Source: CAMAUF01 sp046152925 (GTDB lineage: Bacteria > Chloroflexota > Dehalococcoidia > Tepidiformales > Tepidiformaceae). Taken from it: DNA of 37,910 bases. Made by a program: the position numbers and the translations under genes. The first letter of the stretch is position 1, and each line of letters begins with the position of its first letter. Location of the stretch: positions 1 to 37,910 of the forward strand of contig JBJXFX010000043.1 of the NCBI GenBank assembly GCA_046152925.1. The letters run 5' to 3'. Positions 23,854 to 31,310 of this stretch are shown in pieces. The notes beneath the pieces were generated by a model. It made no database searches, was not told where the DNA came from, and worked only from the letters and a program-made list of their open reading frames with translations.

Positions 23854-25092
23854 CTACTGCTTTGCGCCTTGGCCGCCGCCCAAAACCGGGCCTTCGGTCC
23901 CGCCGGCGAACTCTGGGCTCGGCGCCATCCCGAGGTGGATCTTGCCAAGCTCCGGGTAGAGCGAGTGCGAAACCCAGCGGTGCGAAGCCGCGCCGTGGGC
24001 GTCCCGCAGCTTGCGCTCAAGCGGGCTGTTGAGCCGCATGGCGCTCGTCCCAGCGGTGTTGTGGATGACGTCGACCACGTGGACCGACGCGTTGGCGGCG
24101 AACACGCATGCGAGCCGCGCGTCCTGTGTCGTCGGGCCAGATGGCGCTGACGCCCCGGCCCGAAGCTCGTCTTCGACCGCCTTGAACGCCTCGAACAGGT
24201 AGGCACGAGCCGCCTTGATCGTGGCAACGCACTCGCCCATCCGGTACTGAGCGATCGGCCGCTCCTGGAGCTTGCCGGGCGAGAGGAAGGGCGTCTTGTT
24301 CTGTGCCAGGTCCGCGAACTCGGCCAGTGCGCCAAGCGCGACGCCGGTGGCGACGGCTGCCTTGTTGTAGGAAAGGCGCAAGGGCACGGGGATCCGGAAG
24401 ACTGGGTTCGCGTGCTGCGCGGGAAGCTGGAAGAGCTCGACGGGGAGCCACTTGTCTTCGATCACGGCCCCATCGGTCTTCACGTCATGGCTGCCCGAGC
24501 CCCGAAGCCCCGCTACGTCCCACGTATCCAGGATCTCGAACTTGCTCTTGTGGATGAAGAACATCTTCATCCGGGGCATGCCGCTGGGCTCGATGATCGG
24601 CTGTCCGTTCTCAAGGATCGGGGCCGATTGGAAGGCCCATTCGGAGTGATGGCAGCCGCTCATGAAGGTGCTCTGCGCCCACACCTGGTATCCGCCCGGC
24701 ACCTTGATGGCGCGCGAGGGTTGCGTCCCGGGCCCGCCGCCGCCGCACATGACGACGCGCGGGTTGTCGATGTAGACCTCCTTGGCGAGGTCCTTGGGCA
24801 TCCCACCAGCGGCCAGGGCGTTGATTTCCGACCCAAGCATCACGTTCCAGCCAATCGACGCATCGATCGCGGAGATCGCCTCGAGCACTTCGACGGTGGT
24901 CCGCACATCGGCATCCTCGCCGCCAAGTTCGCGCGGGAGCGCGAACCGGTAGATGCCGTTGTCGATCAGGATGTCGGTCAGCCACTGCGGTTCATGGCGA
25001 ATCTGCTGCGCTTCATCGCCGCCTTTCGCGATCGCTTCGCGGATGTTGTGGACGCGCGAAAGCGCGGTCCCTTCCAGGGTCTTTGTCGCCAC
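23854..25092 (-). CDS. Acyl-CoA-dehydrogenase-fold flavin monooxygenase-like protein
   Basis: 412-residue member of the acyl-CoA dehydrogenase superfamily, closest to the group D flavin monooxygenases (HpaB/HsaA type) and ACAD C-terminal domain 2 proteins. Visible features: QWLTDILIDNGIYRFALPRELGG at the N terminus, YQVWAQSTFMSGCHHSEW in the beta-barrel, GSGSHDVKTDGAVIEDKWLP, and the C-terminal helix NTAGTSAMRLNSPLERKLRDAHGAASH. It lacks the usual catalytic Glu context of acyl-CoA dehydrogenases, so hydroxylation using reduced flavin from a separate reductase is more likely than beta-oxidation. No flavin reductase is adjacent. GTG start at 25092 with GAGGT upstream. Confidence 0.82.
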   Translation of the reverse strand: MATKTLEGTALSRVHNIREAIAKGGDEAQQIRHEPQWLTDILIDNGIYRFALPRELGGEDADVRTTVEVLEAISAIDASIGWNVMLGSEINALAAGGMPKDLAKEVYIDNPRVVMCGGGGPGTQPSRAIKVPGGYQVWAQSTFMSGCHHSEWAFQSAPILENGQPIIEPSGMPRMKMFFIHKSKFEILDTWDVAGLRGSGSHDVKTDGAVIEDKWLPVELFQLPAQHANPVFRIPVPLRLSYNKAAVATGVALGALAEFADLAQNKTPFLSPGKLQERPIAQYRMGECVATIKAARAYLFEAFKAVEDELRAGASAPSGPTTQDARLACVFAANASVHVVDVIHNTAGTSAMRLNSPLERKLRDAHGAASHRWVSHSLYPELGKIHLGMAPSPEFAGGTEGPVLGGGQGAKQ

Positions 25093-25286
25093 GATGTGGG
25101 TTACCTCTTTCTTCTTTGGGTGTGGCTCGGACGGGTGCGCGACTCAGTCCAGGTCACGGGCCGGAACGCGCATTCTACCGCTTCTTCGCGTCTCAGAACT
25201 GCCGCCTCCCCGATCATTGACGCGCCTAAGCTGGGACGCGTAGAACGATACGGCCAGGGCCCCAGGGCCGCCAACAGGGGGTCCGC

Positions 25287-26606
25287 GTGGAGCAACTTGC
25301 CCGGCCTTCTCCATTCTACTCGCGGCTCGGCAAGCACCTCAGTTCGGCGCTCGACCCGTTTCGCGCCCCGAGTTTTGGCGTCTATTGGGTCAGCAATGCG
25401 CTGTTCTTCATCGGGCAGGGGCTTGTCTTGCTCGGCGCCCAGTGGCTCATGCTCTCGCTCACCCAATCTCGCACGGTCCTCGGCTTGATGGGCGCGATCC
25501 AGGCGGGCGTGGTGATCGCGCTCACCCCAGTCGCGGGCATCCTTGGCGACCGCGTCGCCCGCCGCGACTTGCTGATCGCGGGCCGGCTCGGCTTCGCAGT
25601 GGTGACGCTCGGGATGGGAGTCGCCGTCCTCGTCGATGCTGCGGAGGTCTGGCTGATCCTCGCCTCTGTGGGCGTGTCGTCCGTCTTCCTCGCCATCAGC
25701 CAGCCCGCAAGCCAGAGCTACGTGACCGACATCGTGGGCCAAGACCGGTTGATGACCGCTCTCGCCCTGAATGCGCTGGCGACCGGCGTCTTCCAAGTAC
25801 TGGCCCCATCCGTGGGTGGCGGCCTCGTCGCCGCCGTCGGCTCCGATGCCACCTACCTCACCGGAGGCGCTGGGTATGTGATCGGCGCGCTCCTTTTGGC
25901 GACCATCCCGATCCGCGGACGCACGACCGGCCAGGCGCGCGGCTCGTTTTGGGCGGACACGGGCGCTGGTCTGCGCCACCTTCGCGTCGACCCCCTCCTG
26001 CGATGGGTCTTCCTGCCGACGACCGTCGTCACCATCTTTGCTGGGGCCATCCTCGCGATGCGCCCCGTGTTCGCCCGCGAGGTGCTCGATGTCGGCGCGT
26101 CCGGGCTCGGCTGGCTCGGCGCGGCGTTCGGCGCGGGCAGCCTTCTCGGGAGCTTCATCGTCATCGCGCTCGGGCCGCGCCTCAAACTCAAGGGGCTCGT
26201 CCTGCTTCTCGGCCCGCTCGTCTGGGTCACCTGCATGGTGTTCTACGCGATTTCGCCCTGGTTCACCCTCACCCTCGTCCTCGAAGCGGGCATGGGCCTG
26301 ACGAGCCCATTCTGGGCGACCTCCGTGATGACCATCCTCCAGGTCCGCGTCCCCGAACAGCTCCGCAGCCGCGTGCTCGCCGTCCACTTCATGATCATGC
26401 AGGGCATGCAACTCAACTGGCTGCTCACCGGCTTCGTCGCCGACATGATTGGCGACCGCCAGGCGCTCTTCTGGATGGGGCTGATCCCAACGGTGTTCCT
26501 GCTCGTGCTGCTCGTCACCCTCCGGCAGCTGGTCACCCTCGGGAGCGACGCCAATCCGCTCGTCACCTACGTCCCCGAGTCGGCGGCGAAGCCAGCCCGC
26601 CCATGA
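25287..26606 (+). CDS. MFS transporter (EntS/MFS_3-like exporter)
   Basis: 439-residue major facilitator protein with about 12 hydrophobic segments. The N-terminal half starts FRAPSFGVYWVSNALFFIGQGLVLLGAQWLML and has the cytoplasmic motif-A-like loop GDRVARRDLL. The pattern matches the MFS_3 group that includes enterobactin exporter EntS and many drug exporters. GTG at 25287 is preceded by AGGGGG. It is divergent from the flavin monooxygenase with a 194-bp gap in which I see no strong operator. The substrate is unknown. Confidence 0.88.
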   Translation: MEQLARPSPFYSRLGKHLSSALDPFRAPSFGVYWVSNALFFIGQGLVLLGAQWLMLSLTQSRTVLGLMGAIQAGVVIALTPVAGILGDRVARRDLLIAGRLGFAVVTLGMGVAVLVDAAEVWLILASVGVSSVFLAISQPASQSYVTDIVGQDRLMTALALNALATGVFQVLAPSVGGGLVAAVGSDATYLTGGAGYVIGALLLATIPIRGRTTGQARGSFWADTGAGLRHLRVDPLLRWVFLPTTVVTIFAGAILAMRPVFAREVLDVGASGLGWLGAAFGAGSLLGSFIVIALGPRLKLKGLVLLLGPLVWVTCMVFYAISPWFTLTLVLEAGMGLTSPFWATSVMTILQVRVPEQLRSRVLAVHFMIMQGMQLNWLLTGFVADMIGDRQALFWMGLIPTVFLLVLLVTLRQLVTLGSDANPLVTYVPESAAKPARP

Positions 26607-26637
26607 AACCACCCGCTCAGGCCGCGCCAGTGCCACG

Positions 26638-27141
26638 TCACGCCCGGAAGTTGCCGAACTTCAGCTCCACACCCCAGTCTTCCTTCTTGACGGCCGTAAT
26701 GACCGCCTGGAGCTCGTCCCGGCTCGGGCCGCTCACGCGGACAGCGTCGCCCTGGATCTGCGTCTGGGCCTTCTTGAACTTCTGATCCTTGATGAACTTC
26801 ACGATCTTCCGGCCGAGGTCGGCATCGATCGCCTGGACCATCGTCACTTGTTGCCGGACGGTGCTTTGGCCGGCCTTATCGATCTGCCCACGCTGGAGGT
26901 TCTTGAGCGGCACGTTGCGCGCGACGAGCCTCGCCTGGAGCACTTCCCAGACCGCATCGAGCTTGTACTCATCGGTCGTGTGGATCCCGAGCGTCGCCTT
27001 GGTACGGTCGTAGTCAATCTCCACGAGCACGTTTTTGAAGTCGAACCGGTTCGTCAGCTCGCGGCGCGCCTGATTGACGGCGTTGTCGACCTCTTGGAGG
27101 TCGCATCCAGTGGTGATGTCGAAGGACTCTTGGCTAGCCAT
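26638..27141 (-). CDS. yajQ: YajQ-family nucleotide-binding protein
   Basis: 167-residue DUF520/YajQ protein. The opening MASQESFDITTGCDLQEVDNAVNQARREL and the closing VRVSGPSRDELQAVI are hallmarks. Family members bind nucleotides; a cyclic-di-GMP-binding member is known from Xanthomonas. ATG at 27141 is used. An upstream in-frame extension adds seven residues but overlaps the minus-strand TACGCT hexamer (27149-27154), which ends 7 nt before this ATG in the leaderless arrangement. Confidence 0.94.
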   Translation of the reverse strand: MASQESFDITTGCDLQEVDNAVNQARRELTNRFDFKNVLVEIDYDRTKATLGIHTTDEYKLDAVWEVLQARLVARNVPLKNLQRGQIDKAGQSTVRQQVTMVQAIDADLGRKIVKFIKDQKFKKAQTQIQGDAVRVSGPSRDELQAVITAVKKEDWGVELKFGNFRA

Positions 27142-27210
27142 AGCGGAAAGCGTACCGCGCACGGCGCGATCGCTGTACCCGTGGGCCGCAACGTCTCCTG
27201 CGGTAGACTC

Positions 27211-28197
27211 GTGCGCTTGGTCGCCGTCACGCCGCTCTCACTCACCTACAACACTGCGTACGCCGTCGACGATGGCGAAAGCCTCGTCCTTGTCGATACA
27301 GGCCCGGACTATGCGGGCGCGTTCGACTCCCTGCTCGACCGGCTCCCACGTCTGCCAGACCTCGTCGTCGCGACCCACGCACACGTCGACCACGCGGGGC
27401 TCGGGCATTGGTGGCAGGAGCGCGGCGTGCCTGTCGCGGTTGGCCAAGCGGACGCGCCCCTCACCCTGGCGCCGCAATTCCGCGCCGCCGACGAAGTCCA
27501 GGCGATGGTCGATTGGGTGGCCAGCATCGGGGCGCCCGCCACCGAGGTGGAGGACGCCGCGGCCGGGCTCTGGCGGCGGCGCGACGCCGCCCTCGCCCAA
27601 CGGGGCCGCGACAGCTACCCACAGCACGGTTCCAACCCGCGCTGGCCGACCGGCCTCCGCTTCGAGCCCTTCCATGCCGCCCGCACGCTCACCGATGGCG
27701 AGCAGCTGCCGTGCGGCCTGACGGTCCTCGCCTCCCCCGGCCACACACCGGGGAACCTGGTCCTGGTCCATCGCGCGGAGGGCTGGCTCTTTTCTGGTGA
27801 CCAACTCCTGCCGGACATCACACCGACGCCCGCGGTCCAATTCCGCTCCGGCCAGTGGGACCAGCGGTTCCCGAGCTTGCCGGCGTTCCTCGCATCGTTA
27901 GCGCGCCTCCAAGGGGAGGACGTTACGCGCTGCTTTCCGGGCCACGGAGCGCCGTTTGACGACGCACAGGACGCTATTGCCCTGAACATCGCCCAAATCG
28001 AGCAGCGCACCGCCAAAGTCCGTGACGAGCTCGCCTCGGCTGGCCCGGCCACGGTCTACGGCCTCGCCGAGCGTATGTACCGTCGCGCGCTCCAACGGCG
28101 CTTCTGGCAGATCACTTCGACGCTCCAGGGCCACCTGGACTTGCTCGAGGCGCGCGGCCAGGCGCGACTCGACGGGACGCGCTATCGCGCGACTTAG
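27211..28197 (+). CDS. Metallo-beta-lactamase-fold hydrolase
   Basis: About 328-residue MBL-fold enzyme. Metal motifs: THAHVDHAGLGHW (HxHxDH), the His in SPGHTPGNLVLVH, the Asp in LFSGDQLLPDI and the final FPGHGAPF. The C-terminal helical region (ERMYRRALQRRFWQITSTLQGHLDLLEARG) resembles the winged-helix tail of LACTB2/glyoxalase-II-like members. The start is GTG 27211 or TTG 27217. TAGACT at 27204-27209 is 7 nt before the TTG, which would suit the leaderless pattern, and VAVTPLSLTYNTAYAV is where such proteins usually start. Its stop overlaps the convergent MDR gene by four bases. Confidence 0.85.
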   Translation: MRLVAVTPLSLTYNTAYAVDDGESLVLVDTGPDYAGAFDSLLDRLPRLPDLVVATHAHVDHAGLGHWWQERGVPVAVGQADAPLTLAPQFRAADEVQAMVDWVASIGAPATEVEDAAAGLWRRRDAALAQRGRDSYPQHGSNPRWPTGLRFEPFHAARTLTDGEQLPCGLTVLASPGHTPGNLVLVHRAEGWLFSGDQLLPDITPTPAVQFRSGQWDQRFPSLPAFLASLARLQGEDVTRCFPGHGAPFDDAQDAIALNIAQIEQRTAKVRDELASAGPATVYGLAERMYRRALQRRFWQITSTLQGHLDLLEARGQARLDGTRYRAT

Positions 28198-29207
28198 CGA
28201 AGGGGCTCCATGATCAACAGGCCGACACCGACAAACGCGCCGCTCTCCAGGTCGCGGACGGCCTCGTTCACCGACTCGATTGTGTAGCGCATCGTCACGA
28301 GCGGGGAGTGTGAGAACCGACCGGCCGCCACCGCCGCGACCAGCGACGGGAGCAACCCCCGGTCGGGCTGGTCGACCACGACGTCGAAGGCCGCAAGTCC
28401 CGCAAGCCGCGAGGCCTCGTCGTCGGTGCCTGGCGTCCCGACTGCGACCGCAATCCCGTCTGCTGCGCGGGCGAGCGGGCCGGGCCGGTTCGTCGCCGCG
28501 AACTCATAAACGCAATCGAAGACGACGCTCGCGCCACCATCGGCGGCCTCGCGGACCTGCGCCAGCTCGGCTTCGCCGCCTTGCGAAACCACGTGGGTGG
28601 CGCCGAGCTTCGCGGCCTGCGACCGTCGCGCTTCGCTCCGGTCGACCACCACGATCGTCCCGACGCCCGCATCCTTCAGGAGTTGGACCAGCGCCAAGCC
28701 AACCGGCCCGGCCCCGAACACGGCCGCGGAGTCATCCAACGTCGCCTGCGCTCGTTCGAACGCCGTTTTCGCGAGCAGCGAGGACGACCCGAGGTGCGCG
28801 AGCGCTTCCTTGTCGGGAAGCCGTTCGACCTTGGCGACGGCTACCTCGTCCACGAGCACGTCGGTGGCCCAGGTGTAGACCGAAGCGGGCGCTGTTTCCT
28901 GGCCGTCATCCAGCACGACCGCCCGGGCGGCCGCCGTCCTGGCGCCGGCCCGCGTGACGATGACACGGTCGCCGGGAGCCACGCTAGCGACGCCGGGCCC
29001 GGCCGCGAGCACCAGCCCCGATCCGGCCTCGCCGATCAACCGCAGACCGGGTTCGCCAGCCGCGATCCGCTGAATGTCCGCCGGCTCGACGGTCGCTGCA
29101 TCGATCTGGACCACGACCTGGCCTGGCCCTGGGTCGGGAAGGTCCAGCTCCCGGATAAGGCACACGCCGCTCACGTCGACGACGACCAATCGCGCAGTCG
29201 TTGGCAC
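28194..29207 (-). CDS. MDR-family dehydrogenase without the zinc ligands
   Basis: 337-residue medium-chain dehydrogenase/reductase. The Rossmann motif is AVFGAGPVGLALVQLL, with the acidic strand end VVVDRSEAR. Zinc alcohol dehydrogenases have a Cys ligand in CHTD/CGTD; here the position reads TVEPAD with Glu41. The GHE His ligand is replaced (LIGEAGSG, Glu60), and the four-Cys structural-zinc lobe is absent. It therefore looks zinc-free, like quinone-oxidoreductase members, or inactive for alcohol oxidation. GTG at 29207 lies 2 nt after the stop of the Rieske-like gene, so it is the last gene of that operon. The frame continues upstream inside the neighbour, but that part is not MDR-like. Confidence 0.8.
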   Translation of the reverse strand: MPTTARLVVVDVSGVCLIRELDLPDPGPGQVVVQIDAATVEPADIQRIAAGEPGLRLIGEAGSGLVLAAGPGVASVAPGDRVIVTRAGARTAAARAVVLDDGQETAPASVYTWATDVLVDEVAVAKVERLPDKEALAHLGSSSLLAKTAFERAQATLDDSAAVFGAGPVGLALVQLLKDAGVGTIVVVDRSEARRSQAAKLGATHVVSQGGEAELAQVREAADGGASVVFDCVYEFAATNRPGPLARAADGIAVAVGTPGTDDEASRLAGLAAFDVVVDQPDRGLLPSLVAAVAAGRFSHSPLVTMRYTIESVNEAVRDLESGAFVGVGLLIMEPLR

Positions 29208-29209
29208 GG

Positions 29210-30577
29210 CTAGCGCTCGACGTAGGGAGCGAGCAGCGCCGGTACGCGAAGGTCTTCGGGGATGCGCTCGCGCCCGATCATGCGGTCCACGGTTTCGGCG
29301 CAGTTCCAGATGCGGCGCTCCTGGTAGCTCACGGGCATCCCGGTGAGGCCCGGAGATTCGAGCGACTTCTGCATCGGCGCCATATTGCGCGTGTCCTCTT
29401 CCATCACGACGTCGAAACCGTTGAGGCGGGCATCCCAATAGGGCTGTGAGGCCGGAGAAGGCCCGTCGCCCCAGACGTCCGGCGTGAACGTGATCCACTC
29501 GAAGAGCGTGGTCCGGACGTCGAGCGGCCAGGCGAGCAGGAACGGCATGCCTGTCGCGGAGACGGGCGTCACGAGGTTCGGAAACGCGCTGAAGGCCGTG
29601 CTCGTGCAGCGCGTCATGCCGTTCACCGATTTGATTTCCGCGACGACCCCCGGGATCTCGGGGGCCGAACCGAAACCTCCGCGGGTAATGTCGGTGCGCC
29701 AATCGAGGGCGTCAGCCATCCCAGAAAGCTCGGCCATGCGCTTCGAAAGGGGCGTGATCATCCGCGAGTGCCCGTTCGGCAGGACACCCATCGTCGCGCC
29801 TCGCTGGTCGAGCGACGACACGCCGCCTTTGTGGTGGATGTGCTTGAAGTGATAGACCTCCTGGAACGCCTCGACCGTCACCTTCCAGTTGCACGGGATG
29901 ATCGTCCAGCGCTTGTCGATCATCCGGAGCGAGTCGCCGTTGAACATCGACATCTGCTCCGGGATCGGGTGCAGCCAGTCGAGGAGCGACTGTGCGCCCG
30001 GGTCGCGGTTGACGAAGATCCAGCCGGTGAACGACTCGCAGCGGACCGCCTCAAGCCGCTGGAGGGAATCGCTAAGCTCCGACGCGTGCTCCCCGCGTGG
30101 GCCGCGGATCAACTCGCCCTGGAGGTTGTAGACGCGGCCGCTTTGCGCGCAGCGGATCATGCCGTCGGCGAACCGGTAGCGCGGGAACTCCTGCTGCACC
30201 TTGAGGTTGTGGCCGGCGCTGTCGAACAGTTTCGTCTTCGCAAGGTGGCTCTCGTCGGGCGGCATGACGATCGGCCCGCCTTCGGGCGCCCGGTTATGAA
30301 AGGCACGGACCACACCGTCGTCGCCCCTCACGAGGATCAGCGAGGCGCCGGCACGTTCCCAGAAGAGGTGGTTGCCAGATGCTGGCAACTCCTCTTGGCG
30401 CGCGGCGTAGAGCCAGACGCGGGGCCAGAGATAATCCATCTCGAGTTGGAAGAAGCGCGGGTCGCGATAGCGGCCCGCTGGGATGTCGGGGAACTTTGGA
30501 AAACCCTCGGGCGGACCTTCGCGCGAAAACTCGTACGTGATCTCCCGCTTCAATCGATCAACGACTGCGGTATCCAT
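29210..30577 (-). CDS. Rieske-oxygenase-like alpha subunit lacking Rieske ligands
   Basis: 455-residue relative of ring-hydroxylating oxygenase alpha subunits. The N terminus aligns with the Rieske domain (LWPRVWLYAARQEELPASGNH...ILVRGDDGVVRAFHN), but the expected CxH reads Ala97-Pro-Glu99 and the expected CxxH reads Cys143-Ala-Gln-Ser146. Three of the four 2Fe-2S ligands are gone, and about 25 extra residues lie between the two loops. The catalytic domain keeps the mononuclear-iron motif: NWKVTVEAFQEVYH with His243 and His248, bridging acid Glu240, and a later acidic candidate near Glu394/Asp395. It therefore needs electrons from another Rieske centre; the operon's first gene encodes one. 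AGGAGG lies upstream of the ATG at 30577. Confidence 0.85.
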   Translation of the reverse strand: MDTAVVDRLKREITYEFSREGPPEGFPKFPDIPAGRYRDPRFFQLEMDYLWPRVWLYAARQEELPASGNHLFWERAGASLILVRGDDGVVRAFHNRAPEGGPIVMPPDESHLAKTKLFDSAGHNLKVQQEFPRYRFADGMIRCAQSGRVYNLQGELIRGPRGEHASELSDSLQRLEAVRCESFTGWIFVNRDPGAQSLLDWLHPIPEQMSMFNGDSLRMIDKRWTIIPCNWKVTVEAFQEVYHFKHIHHKGGVSSLDQRGATMGVLPNGHSRMITPLSKRMAELSGMADALDWRTDITRGGFGSAPEIPGVVAEIKSVNGMTRCTSTAFSAFPNLVTPVSATGMPFLLAWPLDVRTTLFEWITFTPDVWGDGPSPASQPYWDARLNGFDVVMEEDTRNMAPMQKSLESPGLTGMPVSYQERRIWNCAETVDRMIGRERIPEDLRVPALLAPYVER

Positions 30578-30635
30578 CGCAAAGCCTCCTGAGGGCCGGT
30601 GTCGCAAGCAATCTGGCTTGCGCATCGGCAAGTTG

Positions 30636-31304
30636 TCAATTGTTCACCGTCGCCCGCGCCGGTCCGAGGGCGACATCGTCGCGAAACTCCGGCGTGAGCG
30701 CGGCCGTGAGGACGCTTGCCCAGGTTTCGCTGCCCGCGAGCGCCGTCACCTCGGGTGGCGCGAGCAACACCGCGCCGTATTGGATGATGTCGGCTGCCGA
30801 CGCCGATGGGCCAGCCTCCGCGGCCCACCGGGCAAGGTGGGTCGCCGGGACGCCGTACGTCCGGCAGGTCCCCGCTGCGTCGTCGGCGTGGTGGGTCGCG
30901 AAGACGAGCGCGGCGAGCTCGTTGACCGCCGGCGTGTGCCAGGCCGTGGCGAAGGTCGCGCGTTGGTACACCCGCCGCCGGAGAAACGCCATCGCGAGCG
31001 TGAGCCAGGCAGGTTGGTCCGGAAGGCCGACGAGCACCCAGCCGCCCATCCCCCGATAGAGCTGCGCCGCCACCCCGGGCGGCAAGCCACCGACCGTCGA
31101 GTCCCCACCGACTGGCCGCGCGCGCGCGCCGGATGCCGTCGCCAGGATCGCGTCAGCGGCGTCTTCGGCGGTGGCCGCGACGAGCAAGGCCGCCGCGTCG
31201 AACGCGCCCGCGGCCTCCCACCACCCCGAATCCGCGGAGAACCGAGGCGCGCCCCGCATCGCCGCCTCGGGCCAAAACTTCACGAAGCAGGCAAAGATGG
31301 GCAT
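30636..31304 (-). CDS. Unrecognised 222-residue protein in the Rieske operon
   Basis: I do not recognise this protein with confidence. It starts 6 nt after the stop of the intact-Rieske gene and ends 58 nt before the iron-site gene, so it is co-transcribed with both. The first 65 residues (MPIFACFVKFWPEAAMRG... then WWEAAGAFDAAALLVAATAEDAADAI) have the strand-helix-strand feel of small ferredoxin-like dimeric alpha/beta barrels such as GYD-domain proteins; this is a weak resemblance. The rest is Ala-rich and mostly helical, with several Trp and Tyr. No signal peptide, no membrane segment, no clear metal motif. It could be a third subunit or an assembly partner; that is inference from position only. 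Confidence 0.65.
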   Translation of the reverse strand: MPIFACFVKFWPEAAMRGAPRFSADSGWWEAAGAFDAAALLVAATAEDAADAILATASGARARPVGGDSTVGGLPPGVAAQLYRGMGGWVLVGLPDQPAWLTLAMAFLRRRVYQRATFATAWHTPAVNELAALVFATHHADDAAGTCRTYGVPATHLARWAAEAGPSASAADIIQYGAVLLAPPEVTALAGSETWASVLTAALTPEFRDDVALGPARATVNN

Positions 31305-31310
31305 AACGGG

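Noticed and set aside
23498..23959. Small plus-strand frame reading through the tRNA
   Set aside because: It overlaps the end of a permease gene, the tRNA-Ala and its terminator; a typical spurious tRNA-spanning frame.
25101..26636. 511-codon minus-strand frame opposite the MFS transporter
   Set aside because: Low-complexity, charged product with no domain; the plus strand encodes a convincing 12-helix transporter.
29208..29702. N-terminal extension of the MDR frame into the Rieske-like gene
   Set aside because: The extra 165 residues are Arg-rich and match no domain; they are the out-of-frame reading of the Rieske-like gene. The MDR protein starts normally at 29207.
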